A DNA stretch of 49,355 bases, from NCBI GenBank assembly GCA_037447605.1, contig CM074815.1, positions 1,046,946 through 1,096,300 on the forward strand. The letters run 5' to 3'. Source of the stretch: Zygnema circumcarinatum (taxonomy: Eukaryota > Streptophyta > Zygnematophyceae > Zygnematales > Zygnemataceae). The position numbers and the translations under genes were made by a program. Under the pieces are notes generated by a model. It saw only the letters and a program-made list of their open reading frames with translations, was not told the origin of the DNA and searched no databases. Numbering within the stretch: position 1 is the first letter of the stretch; each line of letters begins with the position of its first letter. Shown here in pieces: positions 1-8,830 of this stretch.

Positions 1-2240
1 CCGTCAAAGCACTGCTATAGTAAAAAAACTTATGTTACATGAAGCAACGTACACAAAACAACCCAATAACAAAAAGGAAAAAACCTGTCGATGTTACCTT
101 GAAAGTCATTCAGGGGGTCCCCTGTGTAGTTTCCGTAATAGTCGTCTGAAAAGAAAAAGCTTTGCAGTGGATCCTTCTCATTCAAGTAATCCCAATACGG
201 CATAGCGAGGCTGGGATCTATGGACTGCCCCACCACATGAAGGTAACGTTAGAATCACCCGCGCAAACAACACAGATACACTACCTAAAATTTGAAGCAT
301 CATGATTTATTGTTATGTAAAGCAGGCATGTCGAAAGGGCCCCATGATTGGGAGAGCAATGCACCTGGAGTGAGAGCTCGAACATGCGCAGAAAAGCGCG
401 GTGGAAGGTGACGAAGGCGGGCCCGTGATGGCCGAAATCGCACTCTGATGCCTTCACCCACACGGCCGCGGTGTGGAGTGCCGCCATCTCCATGTAGCTG
501 TAGAACCTGCGCGGAAACAGCGCGTGGAGCGGCATTGTGTTAGAGTGGCGCTTCTCCAAATGACAATTTTCCTTAGAGAAAGTCCCATGAAGGAGCCGCT
601 GTGGGCGAGCAGGAAGGGGGAAGGAGATCAACCGAGAACGGATAGATATGGACTGATGGGGGACAGGGGTGCAAAAATAGGGAAGGAAAATCGTGGAAAA
701 AAAGGAAGGGAGGGAGGGAGGGGCGGGATGGTACGCCTGAAAGGGCAATACCTCGGGCCAAATATGGCCTGGCCTCCTTCTGTGGTGTGGTTCCGCATCA
801 CTTTGATGGCCGAAAAGTATTTCTCCAACTCGGCTTTGTCAAGGGAGAGTATGCTCCTGCGGACGTAGTTGACACGCACAGGCACGAGGAAGGTCTGCCA
901 ATAGGGTGGAAAACATGAAAACAAAACAAATAGTCGTAGGAATATCGAATGGTCCAAAATCGCGTTAACAAGGACAAGAAGCGTGTTCTCCAGCACTCAA
1001 AGAGTCTCGAGAACCCAACCCCTTGTGGGAATTCTTTGGGAAGTAGGTTCTACCCACCGCCGTGCTTGCGCCCGTCGAGCAGTCTTCAGAGGAGTCGGCG
1101 GAGATCGGGCAGGCGGAAACTTTGAGATGCTGCTGACCGGGCTCGTAGAACGTGATGTTTCCTTGGCGCCCAAAAATTTGTTGTCCCTTGGGCCCCTCGG
1201 CGTGGAGGAGCCACCCCTCTGAAATGTTGCGGTTTTGCTTGAAGAGGCTGAACGCTGTGGGGTCCAAAAGCGAAGGAGAAGGGAGCCCTTACTCAGCATG
1301 TGCCCATATGGAGGAAAGCTCAAGTTTTTATGAAGATGGGGAGGAGGAGGGTCCAAGGTGAGAGCGCTCACAGAAGGCGGTGGGTTTGTGGGGCTCCGCG
1401 AACACGCCCAAGTGCGCAAAGGCCGTGGCGGTCGCCACTTCCAACTCCACACCCGACGCGTCAAAGATCGCCAAACCGCCTCCGCCATGGATTGCCTGCA
1501 CAGCGTACCCTCCTCACATAAGGTGGAATGAACTCAAGCCTACCCCGTATAGAAACAGAAAGCTACTCAGCATCGAAGAGTCAATAAAAATTGAACACCT
1601 TTGTGGATCACACTCTGCATTGACGCAAAGCCGCAAGAGGAGCACCTGCTGTGTGAGTGCGCTCCCCCTCTCAAGAACCTCTGCCTCCAGGGATGGAGAG
1701 AAGCGGGTCGGGTGAGTAGGCTTGGCGGATGGCAGGCGGCGCGCATGTGCGTGCATGCCACCGAAGTATGCGGCGCCGCAGAGCGCGAGGAACAGCGCCA
1801 GCCATGGCCTCTGTCCCATCCTGCACCGCACCGCCTCGCCACCAGGAGGAGGAGAAGGTTTGAGCACAGGAATACCCCTTGACTCGTCCTCTAACCTTTC
1901 CCTTTCTGTACTTATTGGTCCTTCTTAGTTTTTGTGACGACCTCTCCGTCAAGTGCTATGTTCCAAACGTCCATTCGAGGATTGCTTCCATTTTTTATCA
2001 ATCGCGGCATCTCGTATTTTTCAGACATAGCTTATTTGAATCCTCCCTGTTCCTTTTCCTGCGTCACCTGCGCCCCGACTTTCCTCTCCGCTACCACTTC
2101 TACTCTCCACCCTCTCCGAATCTCCCTTATCTTCTGACTCTCTGTTCACTCTCCCCTCTTAGCACACACTGAATGCCCTTTCCTCTTTCTCCCGCTGACT
2201 GTCCCTCGCCCTCTCTTCTCTTCCCTCTCCCAACCTCTCT
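1..2240. repeat. Left arm of large inverted duplication
   Basis: Positions 1-1519 are the reverse complement of 9336-10854; introns and exons match with no difference I found. The first mismatch is at about 1520, ten bases outside the exon 2 acceptor. From 1520 to about 2240 the match continues with many substitutions and small indels. It covers exon 1, then pairs 1890-1950 with 8831-8990, and 1970-2110 with 3360-3500 on the far side of the copia insertion. The arm extends off the window on the left. Confidence 0.9.
98..1819 (-). CDS. Tyrosinase-like protein, left copy (partial; runs off window start)
   Basis: Mirror copy of the gene at 9037-13035. Coordinates add to 10855 in the identical part. 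Exons by homology are 1599-1819 (signal peptide exon, starting MGQRPWLALFLALC), 1372-1509, 1058-1254, 752-894, 365-506 (CuA exon with HHGP and the final FHR) and 98-224 (PYWDY). Exons 7-11, including the CuB site, would lie beyond position 1. Exons 2-6 and the introns between them show no difference from the right copy. Exon 1 is diverged and one base longer (221 versus 220) just before the shared donor, so it joins exon 2 in the wrong phase under the same splicing. This copy is therefore either frameshifted or uses another junction. Predicted to be a secreted or luminal type-3 copper protein. Confidence 0.75.
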
Positions 2241-2679
2241 CTATTTTTAAGCTTCTCTCTCGCCTCTCATTCTTGCGCTTTGTCACATTCGACAGAATGC
2301 GGCCAAACAGGCCGGAGGGACACGTGGCGCCGAAGGATTAGTAAGCAATAGTTTCTCGCGTCCTTTGTACGGCGAACCATCAACGGTCCGCGGTTGGTCG
2401 GCCCATAGGTATTTTGGCCGCTTCTGCTTTCTGGTAGAGTGACTCTGCCACGTGGCATCCCTACTGGCCCATCTTTGGCCGCGTATCACGAGCCCCGTCG
2501 CTGACTCTATTCTTTGTCGTTTCCTGTTCGGTATTGATGGCGTGGCGAGCGCTGATTGGACCGCGACGGTGAGCGGCGCGTGCGGTGGGGACTCGCGGCG
2601 ACAGGACAGCGCGGGGACCGTATGATATGTACGGTATTGTACGAACGTGTAACGGTCCGTCGTGAGCAAGTGTCCGGGG

Positions 2680-3110
2680 AGGGGCGAGGGAGAGAGGGAG
2701 GGAGAGAGGAGAGGGAGGGAGAGGAGAGGGAGGGAGAGGAGAGGGAGGGAGAGGAGAGGGAGAGGAGAGGGAGGGAGAGGAGAGGAGGGAGAGGAGAGGG
2801 AGGGAGAGGGAGGGGGAGGGAGAGGGAGGGGGAGGGAGGGAGAGGGAAGGGGAGGGAGAGGAGAGGGAGGGAGAGGAGAGGGAGAGGAGAGGAGAGGGAG
2901 GGAGAGGGAGGGAGGAGAGGGAGGGAGGAGAGGGAGGGAGGGGGAGGGAGCTGGGGAGGGAGGTGGGGAGGGAGGGCAAGGGAGGGAGGGAAAGGGAGGG
3001 AGCTGGGAGAGAGGGAGAGGGAGGGAGCTAGGGAGGGAGCTGGGGAGGGACGGAGAGGGAGGGAGCTGGGGAGGAAGTGGGAGGGAGTGGCAACGGAGGG
3101 GAAGAGAGCT
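2680..3110 (+). repeat. Polypurine GGGA/GAGAGG tract at the centre of the inverted duplication
   Basis: About 430 bases that are almost only A and G on the plus strand, built from irregular GGGAGG and GAGAGG units. It lies between the inner ends of the two duplication arms. The long proline/serine/leucine or glycine/arginine/glutamate frames across it are by-products of the repeat. Such tracts can form triplex (H-DNA) structures; that is general knowledge, not shown here. Confidence 0.85.
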
Positions 3111-3179
3111 GAGGTGAGCGGCAAGGATATAGAATTGGAGTCCAGGAAGGGAAGGAAGAGTGATTGGGGAAGGAAAAGT

Positions 3180-3515
3180 CAGCTGAGAGCGCGGGAGTAG
3201 AGAGGAAAAAAGAGAGAGAGAGAGTAAAGAGGGAGTACGAGAGGAAGCGGTAGACAAAGGTGAAGGAGCGAGTGAAGGGAAGGACTTCAGTGATAGGGAA
3301 AATAAGATTACAAGGGCGGAATGGGAATTATTTGTGGAGAAGTGAGGAATAATCGTCGGTAAGGGGTAGCCGAGAGGAGAGGCGGGGCTCAGGTGACGCA
3401 AGAAAAACAACAAGGAGGATTCAAAGAAGGTATGTCTGAAAAGTGTGGAATGGCACAATCGATGAAGAAATGGAAGGAATCTCCGAAATAGACGTGTGGG
3501 TCCACTGCATTGGCG
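3180..3515. repeat. Inner part of right arm of inverted duplication, cut off by the copia element
   Basis: Read on the minus strand, 3360-3500 matches 1970-2110: shared blocks include TTTTCAGACATA, TTTGAATCCTCC and TTGCGTCACCTG. The match continues on the other side of the copia element at 8831, so this was one continuous arm before the insertion. Similarity fades towards 3180 as the sequence passes into CT-rich DNA. Confidence 0.75.
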
Positions 3516-3952
3516 TGTGATGATGATGATGCTACGGGTTGTACGGACTGTTGTACGGAATCTGTACGGATATATGTACGGACAGGTGTACGGATACTGT
3601 ACGGAATATGTACGGGCGAAAGAGAGACTGCGCATGTGAGAGAGTTCAGGAAGGTCTGTGCAGGAAGAGAAGTGTCAGGCGGAGGAGAAGCGTCTGGCGA
3701 AGCGTCGCAAATGTATGGTGCTCAAGAAGGAGGATTCAGAAAGGAGAATTCTGGAAGCTTCGACATTGGGTAGAAAAGAAGCGCTGCGCAGATGTAGAAC
3801 ACAGTGAAGAGAGAACAGGAAGAGAGAAGAGAGGATGAAGTGATCTGTAATGAGGCCTCATATGAAATAAAGAAGTGTTTATGAGTTGTGTGTTGATCTT
3901 GTGAGAACATGTGTTTTGTATGTCAAGCTTGAATGTGTTCTCTTCTGTCACA
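3516..3952 (+). repeat. 5' LTR of the copia element
   Basis: Carries seven TGTACGG motifs between about 3538 and 3618, each 11-12 bp from the next, near the start of the LTR. Further in, AATAAAG at about 3866 is a possible polyadenylation signal. The LTR ends at CTGTCACA, just before the primer site. Confidence 0.95.
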
Positions 3953-3955
3953 ATG

Positions 3956-3967
3956 TGGTATCAGAGC
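3956..3967 (+). other. Primer binding site (initiator Met tRNA type)
   Basis: TGGTATCAGAGC, the usual plant copia primer site, complementary to the 3' end of initiator methionine tRNA. It sits three bases after the 5' LTR. Confidence 0.95.
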
Positions 3968-4046
3968 TGAGTGATTGAAAGCTGGTTGATAATTTATTGA
4001 GAGAGCAAGTGAGTAAGCAAGTGAGTGATTCTGAGTGAGATCGAAA

Positions 4047-7000
4047 ATGAGTAAGCGGAGTGATGAAGGGAAAATATTCTTCGATGGAACTAACTATGCA
4101 GCATGGGAGATATTCGCGAAGATCAAGCTGCAGAAGAAAGGATGCTGGAAAATCGTGGAAGGTACATCTGCTAAACCAGCGGCGGCAGGACCAGAGTTGG
4201 AGAAATGGCAGGAATTAGACGATGAGGCAAAATATCAGATTGCTAGCTTAGTAGATAAGAAGCATCTTATTCTGCTAGGGGGCAAGGATACTGCGAAGGA
4301 GATGTGGGATAAGTTAAAGGAGATTTATTTGAAGAAGTCTATGGCTGTGAGAAATTCCCTCTGGACAGAATTGACGACCTTAAGTCTATCAAGGAGAGAG
4401 TCAATAGATGAGTTTATTTTAAGATTTGAAGTTCTGGTAAGACAGTATGAGGATGTAGGGGGAACTATCTCTGAGGAACAACAGGTCCATACGATCTTAC
4501 GGTGTTGTGAAGAGAGAGCCTCCAGAGATGTCGGGAACATAAAAACTCAACAGTTGAGCGATGTAGAGTCAGTGAAAGCTATTTTAAGGGCAGCAGAATC
4601 TGAGCAGAACGATAAGCAGAGGTTTCAGAAGTTCATAGGTCATAGGCCTCAGACTAGTGAGGCCTTCCACAGTCAAAGCGGAGATGAGGATGGAGGAGAA
4701 CAGGTGGAAGCCTACGCAGCCAACTACAGAGGCAGAGGACGTGGAGCAAGAGGGGGTGCCTTCCGTGGAGGTCCATCGTTTGGACGAGGACGCACAGGTC
4801 AGGCCCAGGCCCAGCAGGCAGCATGTTTCAATTGTGGAAAACCTGGACATCTTGCCAAGGATTGCTGGAGCAGTTCAAGGAGTTCTGGAGCAGGAAATGG
4901 TGCAGCTACCGGAAGAGGCGTTTGGAGAGGCGATAGTGGACAGAATGAAGACACAAGAGGAGAAGGATGTTTTGTGTGTGGAAAGCCAGGTCATTTTGCT
5001 CGGGATTGCTTTCATAAACCGCAAGGTAGAGGAAGAGGCGGCTATGGTAGAAGAGGCGGCATTAGAGGACTTGCAGCTTCAGTAAGAAATCCTCAAGGAG
5101 GTGCAGAGGAAGATGAGGAGTCAGCTTATCGTTTGGAGGAGAAGGAGCAACGTGCAGATTGGATAGTGGATAGTGGCGCATCACATCATATTTGTGCAAA
5201 TAGAGACGAATTTGTGGAGATGAGGAAATTGGCAGTTCCAAAGATCCTTCGGACAGCCAATGGAGGAGAGGAGATCGTGGATGAAGTCGGGACAGTGAAG
5301 CTGAATTTGATAATGCGACCACAACAAGAGGAAGTACTCGTTTCAGAGGTCATGTATGCTCCAAGCCTTGAAAAGAACCTAATGTCAGTGAGGCAGCTTG
5401 CTAGAAATGGCATGAATGTTAATTTCTTTGGAGATAGATGCATAGTGAGAAGGCCAAATGGGCACTTGGCTTTGGAGGCATATGATGATGGGAATCTCTA
5501 CAGAGTTAGATGTGCAAGAGGCAAGAAAGGAAGGAATTTTATAGAGTCACATGTGTTGAGAGCATACGCTGCAGATGCTGATTTATGGCACAGGAGGTTA
5601 GGCCATCTCAGTTGGAGGTCGTTAGTAGCAATGAGTAAGAAGGAGATGGTGGCAGGATTGGAGGCTTTGAGCAGTAAGGAAATGCAGCATAGTTGTAAAG
5701 GATGTGAGGAAGGGAAACTAAAGCAGAAAGCATTAAAGCGGCTGGATGAGACCATTCGAACAAGGAAACGATTGGAGCTTGTGCACATGGATGTGTGCGC
5801 ATCAGATGTAGAGAGCATTGGCGGCAATCATTATTTCCTTACTATTGTTGATGACTACAGCAGGAAAGTTTGGGTGCGGATGATCCGGCATAAGCATGAA
5901 GTCTTCAAAGCTTTTCTGGGCTGGAAAGCAATGGTGGAGAGAGAGAGTGGAGAGTTAGTGAAAAGGATAAAGACTGACAATGGGGGCGAATTCAAAAACA
6001 GGAGTTTTGAACAGATGTGTGCAGAGACAGGTATAAGGCAGGCATTCACTGCCCCTTATACACCGCAGCAAAATGGAGTTGCAGAGAGGATGAACAAGTC
6101 CCTCATGGACATTGCAAGGTGCAACCTGGTGGAGAGTAATCTTCCAGAAAACCTCTGGGCTGAAGCAGTCACTGCAGCAGCCTACATCAAGAACAGGAGC
6201 TACAACTCTTTGCTGAAGGAGCAGACTCCACAAGAAAGGTGGGCAGGTTCAAAGCCCAATATTTCTCATCTTAGAGTGTGGGGGAGTAGGTGTACTGTTT
6301 GGATCCCTCAACATCAGAGAAGTTGGAAGATGGCAGCTAGAGGGAGAACAGGTTTTATGGTTGGCTATAGCCGGGACAGTTACCAGTACAGGATTTATGA
6401 CCCTCAGATGCAGCAGGTTATCACGAGCAGAAATGTGCAGTTCTATGAGGATGAGTATATTCAGAAGGAGGACAGGCAGCAGCCAAGGAGATTCAGTTAT
6501 CAGCCCGCAGATGATAGTGATGAGGAGGACACAGATGAGAGTGATGATGAAGAGACACCAAGGAAGTCAGCAAGGAAGGAGACAAGACCAGTGGAGACAG
6601 CGCAGGAGGAGCAGCCTCAAAGGGAGACAAGAGGAGATTCCAGCGCAACAGAATTGAGGAGATCAGAGAGACCAAAGAAGCCGATAGTGAAGTTGACATC
6701 AGACAGAATTGGAGAACTACATATGGCTGAGGAGAAGAAAGGAGGGAGACATAGACTTTCAATTGGGACAATTTATTGCAATCAGGTGGTAATTGGAGAA
6801 CCACAGAGTTATCAAGAAGCTTTGGAAGGAGAAGATGGAGAGAAGTGGAAAGGAGCAATAGATAGTGAGTGGAACAGCTTGTTGGAGAACAAAACTTGGA
6901 CTTTGGAGGAGTTGCGAGAAGGGAGGACAGCAATTGGCGCTAAATGGGTGTTCAAGAAGAAGCTGAAGTCAGATGGAAGCATTGAGAGATACAAGGCCAG

Positions 7001-8357
7001 ATTAGTTGCCAAGGGATATAGTCAGATTGAAGGGATTGATTTCACAGAGACTTTTGCTCCAGTAGTGAAGATAGAGAGCTTGAGGAGCATGTTAGCTATT
7101 GCAGCTGAGAAAGGATGGCACATTCATCAGATGGATGTGAAGACAGCCTTTCTGAATGGAGAATTAGAGGAGGAGATATTCATGGAGCAGCCAGAAGGAA
7201 AGGTGGAGCCAGGAAAGGAAAATTTAGTTTGCAGGTTGAAGAAATCCATCTATGGACTGAAGCAAGCTCCAAGGCTTTGGTATGAGAAGCTTCATCAAGT
7301 GTTGTTGAAGGAGCAATGTGAGAGGTTTGATTCAGATCATTCAGTTTACAGAAGAGGAGTTGGTGAGAAAATGGTTGTTATTGGTGTGTATGTGGATGAC
7401 TTGGTCATTGCTGGACCAAGCTTGCAGGAAATCAAGAAGCTGAAGAAGACTTTGATGAGACACTTTAAAATGTCTGACTTAGGGGAAGCTGAATACATTC
7501 TTGGTATCCAGATTCAGAGGGGGACAGATGGATCTATATTTATGAATCAGAGGAAGTACATGGGGGAGATCTTGGAGAAATTCGAAATGAAGGATGCTAA
7601 ACCAGTGAGTACCCCATTAGATGTGAGTGTGAAGTTGACAAGTGAAATGTGTCCCAGGACTGAGAGAGAAAGGGAGTACATGAAGGGGGTCCCTTATAGA
7701 TCAGCAGTAGGAAGTCTGATGTATCTCATGACTTCTACCAGACCAGATCTTGCAGCGGCTGTTGGAATGCTGAGCAGGTTTCTGAATGATCCAGGAAAGG
7801 CGCATTGGGAAGCAGTGAAGAGAGTCATGCGCTATGTGAAGGGGACTTTGGATACAGGATTGAAGTTCCAGAAGATTGAAGGAGAGCCAACAGTGATTGG
7901 CTATTGTGATTCAGATTGGGGAGGATGTGTTGATACAGGCAGAAGCACCAGTGGATATATCTTTGTTTGTGCAGGAGCAGCGATTTCATGGAACAGCAAA
8001 CTTCAGGAGTGTGTGGCGTTGAGCAGTGCAGAAGCTGAGTACATGGCGGCGTGTCATGCAGCGAAAGAAGCTAAGTGGCTGCAGCAGTTGTTTGCAGAGT
8101 TGAAGGAACCGCAGCCAAAGTTATTAATGTGGAGTGATAGTCAGAGTTGCATTGCTTTAGTTAAGAACCCAGTTTATCACAAGAGGACAAAGCATATAGA
8201 TTTGAAGTATCATTTCATTCGTGAGTTAGTGACCAAGAAGGAGATTGAGCTGAAATATGTTCATACGACTGAGCAGGCAGCTGATATGATGACTAAGGCA
8301 GGGACAGGACCAATGATTGGTAGATGTTGCAGACTTGTAGGTTTGATGAGTGCTTGA
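4047..8357 (+). CDS. Copia Gag-Pol polyprotein
   Basis: One uninterrupted frame of 1436 residues from the ATG at 4047; the frame is open a little upstream but without an ATG. Domains in order: Gag (UBN2-like); two CCHC zinc knuckles (CFNCGKPGHLAKDC near residue 262 and CFVCGKPGHFARDC near 308) separated by RG-rich linkers; aspartic protease with DSGASHH near 375; integrase with an HHCC zinc site (about 514-553) and a D,D,E core (HMDVC, TDNGGEF, VAERM); reverse transcriptase with KARLVAKGYSQ and YVDD near 1114; RNase H with SSAEAEYMA and SDSQS. The domain order protease-integrase-RT-RNase H is diagnostic of Ty1/copia. All catalytic residues I can check are present and no stop interrupts the frame. 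Two zinc knuckles instead of the usual one is the main oddity. Confidence 0.97.
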   Translation: MSKRSDEGKIFFDGTNYAAWEIFAKIKLQKKGCWKIVEGTSAKPAAAGPELEKWQELDDEAKYQIASLVDKKHLILLGGKDTAKEMWDKLKEIYLKKSMAVRNSLWTELTTLSLSRRESIDEFILRFEVLVRQYEDVGGTISEEQQVHTILRCCEERASRDVGNIKTQQLSDVESVKAILRAAESEQNDKQRFQKFIGHRPQTSEAFHSQSGDEDGGEQVEAYAANYRGRGRGARGGAFRGGPSFGRGRTGQAQAQQAACFNCGKPGHLAKDCWSSSRSSGAGNGAATGRGVWRGDSGQNEDTRGEGCFVCGKPGHFARDCFHKPQGRGRGGYGRRGGIRGLAASVRNPQGGAEEDEESAYRLEEKEQRADWIVDSGASHHICANRDEFVEMRKLAVPKILRTANGGEEIVDEVGTVKLNLIMRPQQEEVLVSEVMYAPSLEKNLMSVRQLARNGMNVNFFGDRCIVRRPNGHLALEAYDDGNLYRVRCARGKKGRNFIESHVLRAYAADADLWHRRLGHLSWRSLVAMSKKEMVAGLEALSSKEMQHSCKGCEEGKLKQKALKRLDETIRTRKRLELVHMDVCASDVESIGGNHYFLTIVDDYSRKVWVRMIRHKHEVFKAFLGWKAMVERESGELVKRIKTDNGGEFKNRSFEQMCAETGIRQAFTAPYTPQQNGVAERMNKSLMDIARCNLVESNLPENLWAEAVTAAAYIKNRSYNSLLKEQTPQERWAGSKPNISHLRVWGSRCTVWIPQHQRSWKMAARGRTGFMVGYSRDSYQYRIYDPQMQQVITSRNVQFYEDEYIQKEDRQQPRRFSYQPADDSDEEDTDESDDEETPRKSARKETRPVETAQEEQPQRETRGDSSATELRRSERPKKPIVKLTSDRIGELHMAEEKKGGRHRLSIGTIYCNQVVIGEPQSYQEALEGEDGEKWKGAIDSEWNSLLENKTWTLEELREGRTAIGAKWVFKKKLKSDGSIERYKARLVAKGYSQIEGIDFTETFAPVVKIESLRSMLAIAAEKGWHIHQMDVKTAFLNGELEEEIFMEQPEGKVEPGKENLVCRLKKSIYGLKQAPRLWYEKLHQVLLKEQCERFDSDHSVYRRGVGEKMVVIGVYVDDLVIAGPSLQEIKKLKKTLMRHFKMSDLGEAEYILGIQIQRGTDGSIFMNQRKYMGEILEKFEMKDAKPVSTPLDVSVKLTSEMCPRTEREREYMKGVPYRSAVGSLMYLMTSTRPDLAAAVGMLSRFLNDPGKAHWEAVKRVMRYVKGTLDTGLKFQKIEGEPTVIGYCDSDWGGCVDTGRSTSGYIFVCAGAAISWNSKLQECVALSSAEAEYMAACHAAKEAKWLQQLFAELKEPQPKLLMWSDSQSCIALVKNPVYHKRTKHIDLKYHFIRELVTKKEIELKYVHTTEQAADMMTKAGTGPMIGRCCRLVGLMSA

Positions 8358-8388
8358 GTTGATCAACCCTTGCATCAAGAGGGGGAAT

Positions 8389-8825
8389 TGTGATGATGAT
8401 GATGCTACGGGTTGTACGGACTGTTGTACGGAAGCTGTACGGATATATGTACGGACAGGTGTACGGATACTGTACGGAATATGTACGGGCGAAAGAGAGA
8501 CTGCGCATGTGAGAGAGTTCAGGAAGGTCTGTGCAGGAAGAGAAGTGTCAGGCGGAGGAGAAGCGTCTGGCGAAGCGTCGCAAATGTATGGTGCTCAAGA
8601 AGGAGGATTCAGAAAGGAGAATTCTGGAAGCTTCGACATTGGGTTGAAAAGAAGCGCTGCGCAGATGTAGAACACAGTGAAGAGAGAACAGGAAGAGAGA
8701 AGAGAGGATGAAGTGATCTGTAATGAGGCCTCATATGAAATAAAGAAGTGTTTATGAGTTGTGTGTTGATCTTGTGAGAACATGTGTTTTGTATGTCAAG
8801 CTTGAATGTGTTCTCTTCTGTCACA
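8389..8825 (+). repeat. 3' LTR of the copia element
   Basis: Same length as the 5' LTR, with two visible base differences. It is preceded by the purine tract AAGAGGGGGAAT and followed by the target duplication TGGCG at 8826-8830. Confidence 0.95.
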
Positions 8826-8830
8826 TGGCG

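Larger units (their letters stand above)
3516..8825 (+). mobile_element. Intact Ty1/copia LTR retrotransposon
   Basis: Complete element of 5310 bp with 437-bp LTRs (3516-3952 and 8389-8825), each starting TGTGATG and ending CTGTCACA. It is flanked by a perfect 5-bp target duplication TGGCG (3511-3515 and 8826-8830). The primer site TGGTATCAGAGC (3956-3967), complementary to the initiator Met tRNA end, starts three bases after the LTR. A purine tract (about 8375-8387) precedes the 3' LTR. The two LTRs differ at only two positions that I see (T/G in the GTACGG array and A/T near 3771/8644), so insertion is recent. The single reading frame is uninterrupted, so the element may still be autonomous. 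Confidence 0.97.

Noticed and set aside
997-1488. 163-residue frame present in both arms (997-1488 minus and 9367-9858 plus)
   Set aside because: It overlaps exons 2-3 out of frame and includes an intron; the tyrosinase frame is the coherent one.
2283-3635. A 450-residue open frame rich in Leu, Pro and Ser on the minus strand, and matching Gly/Arg/Glu frames on the plus strand
   Set aside because: It is the direct translation of the polypurine tract and flanking CT-rich DNA; no domain, no splice logic, all frames open.
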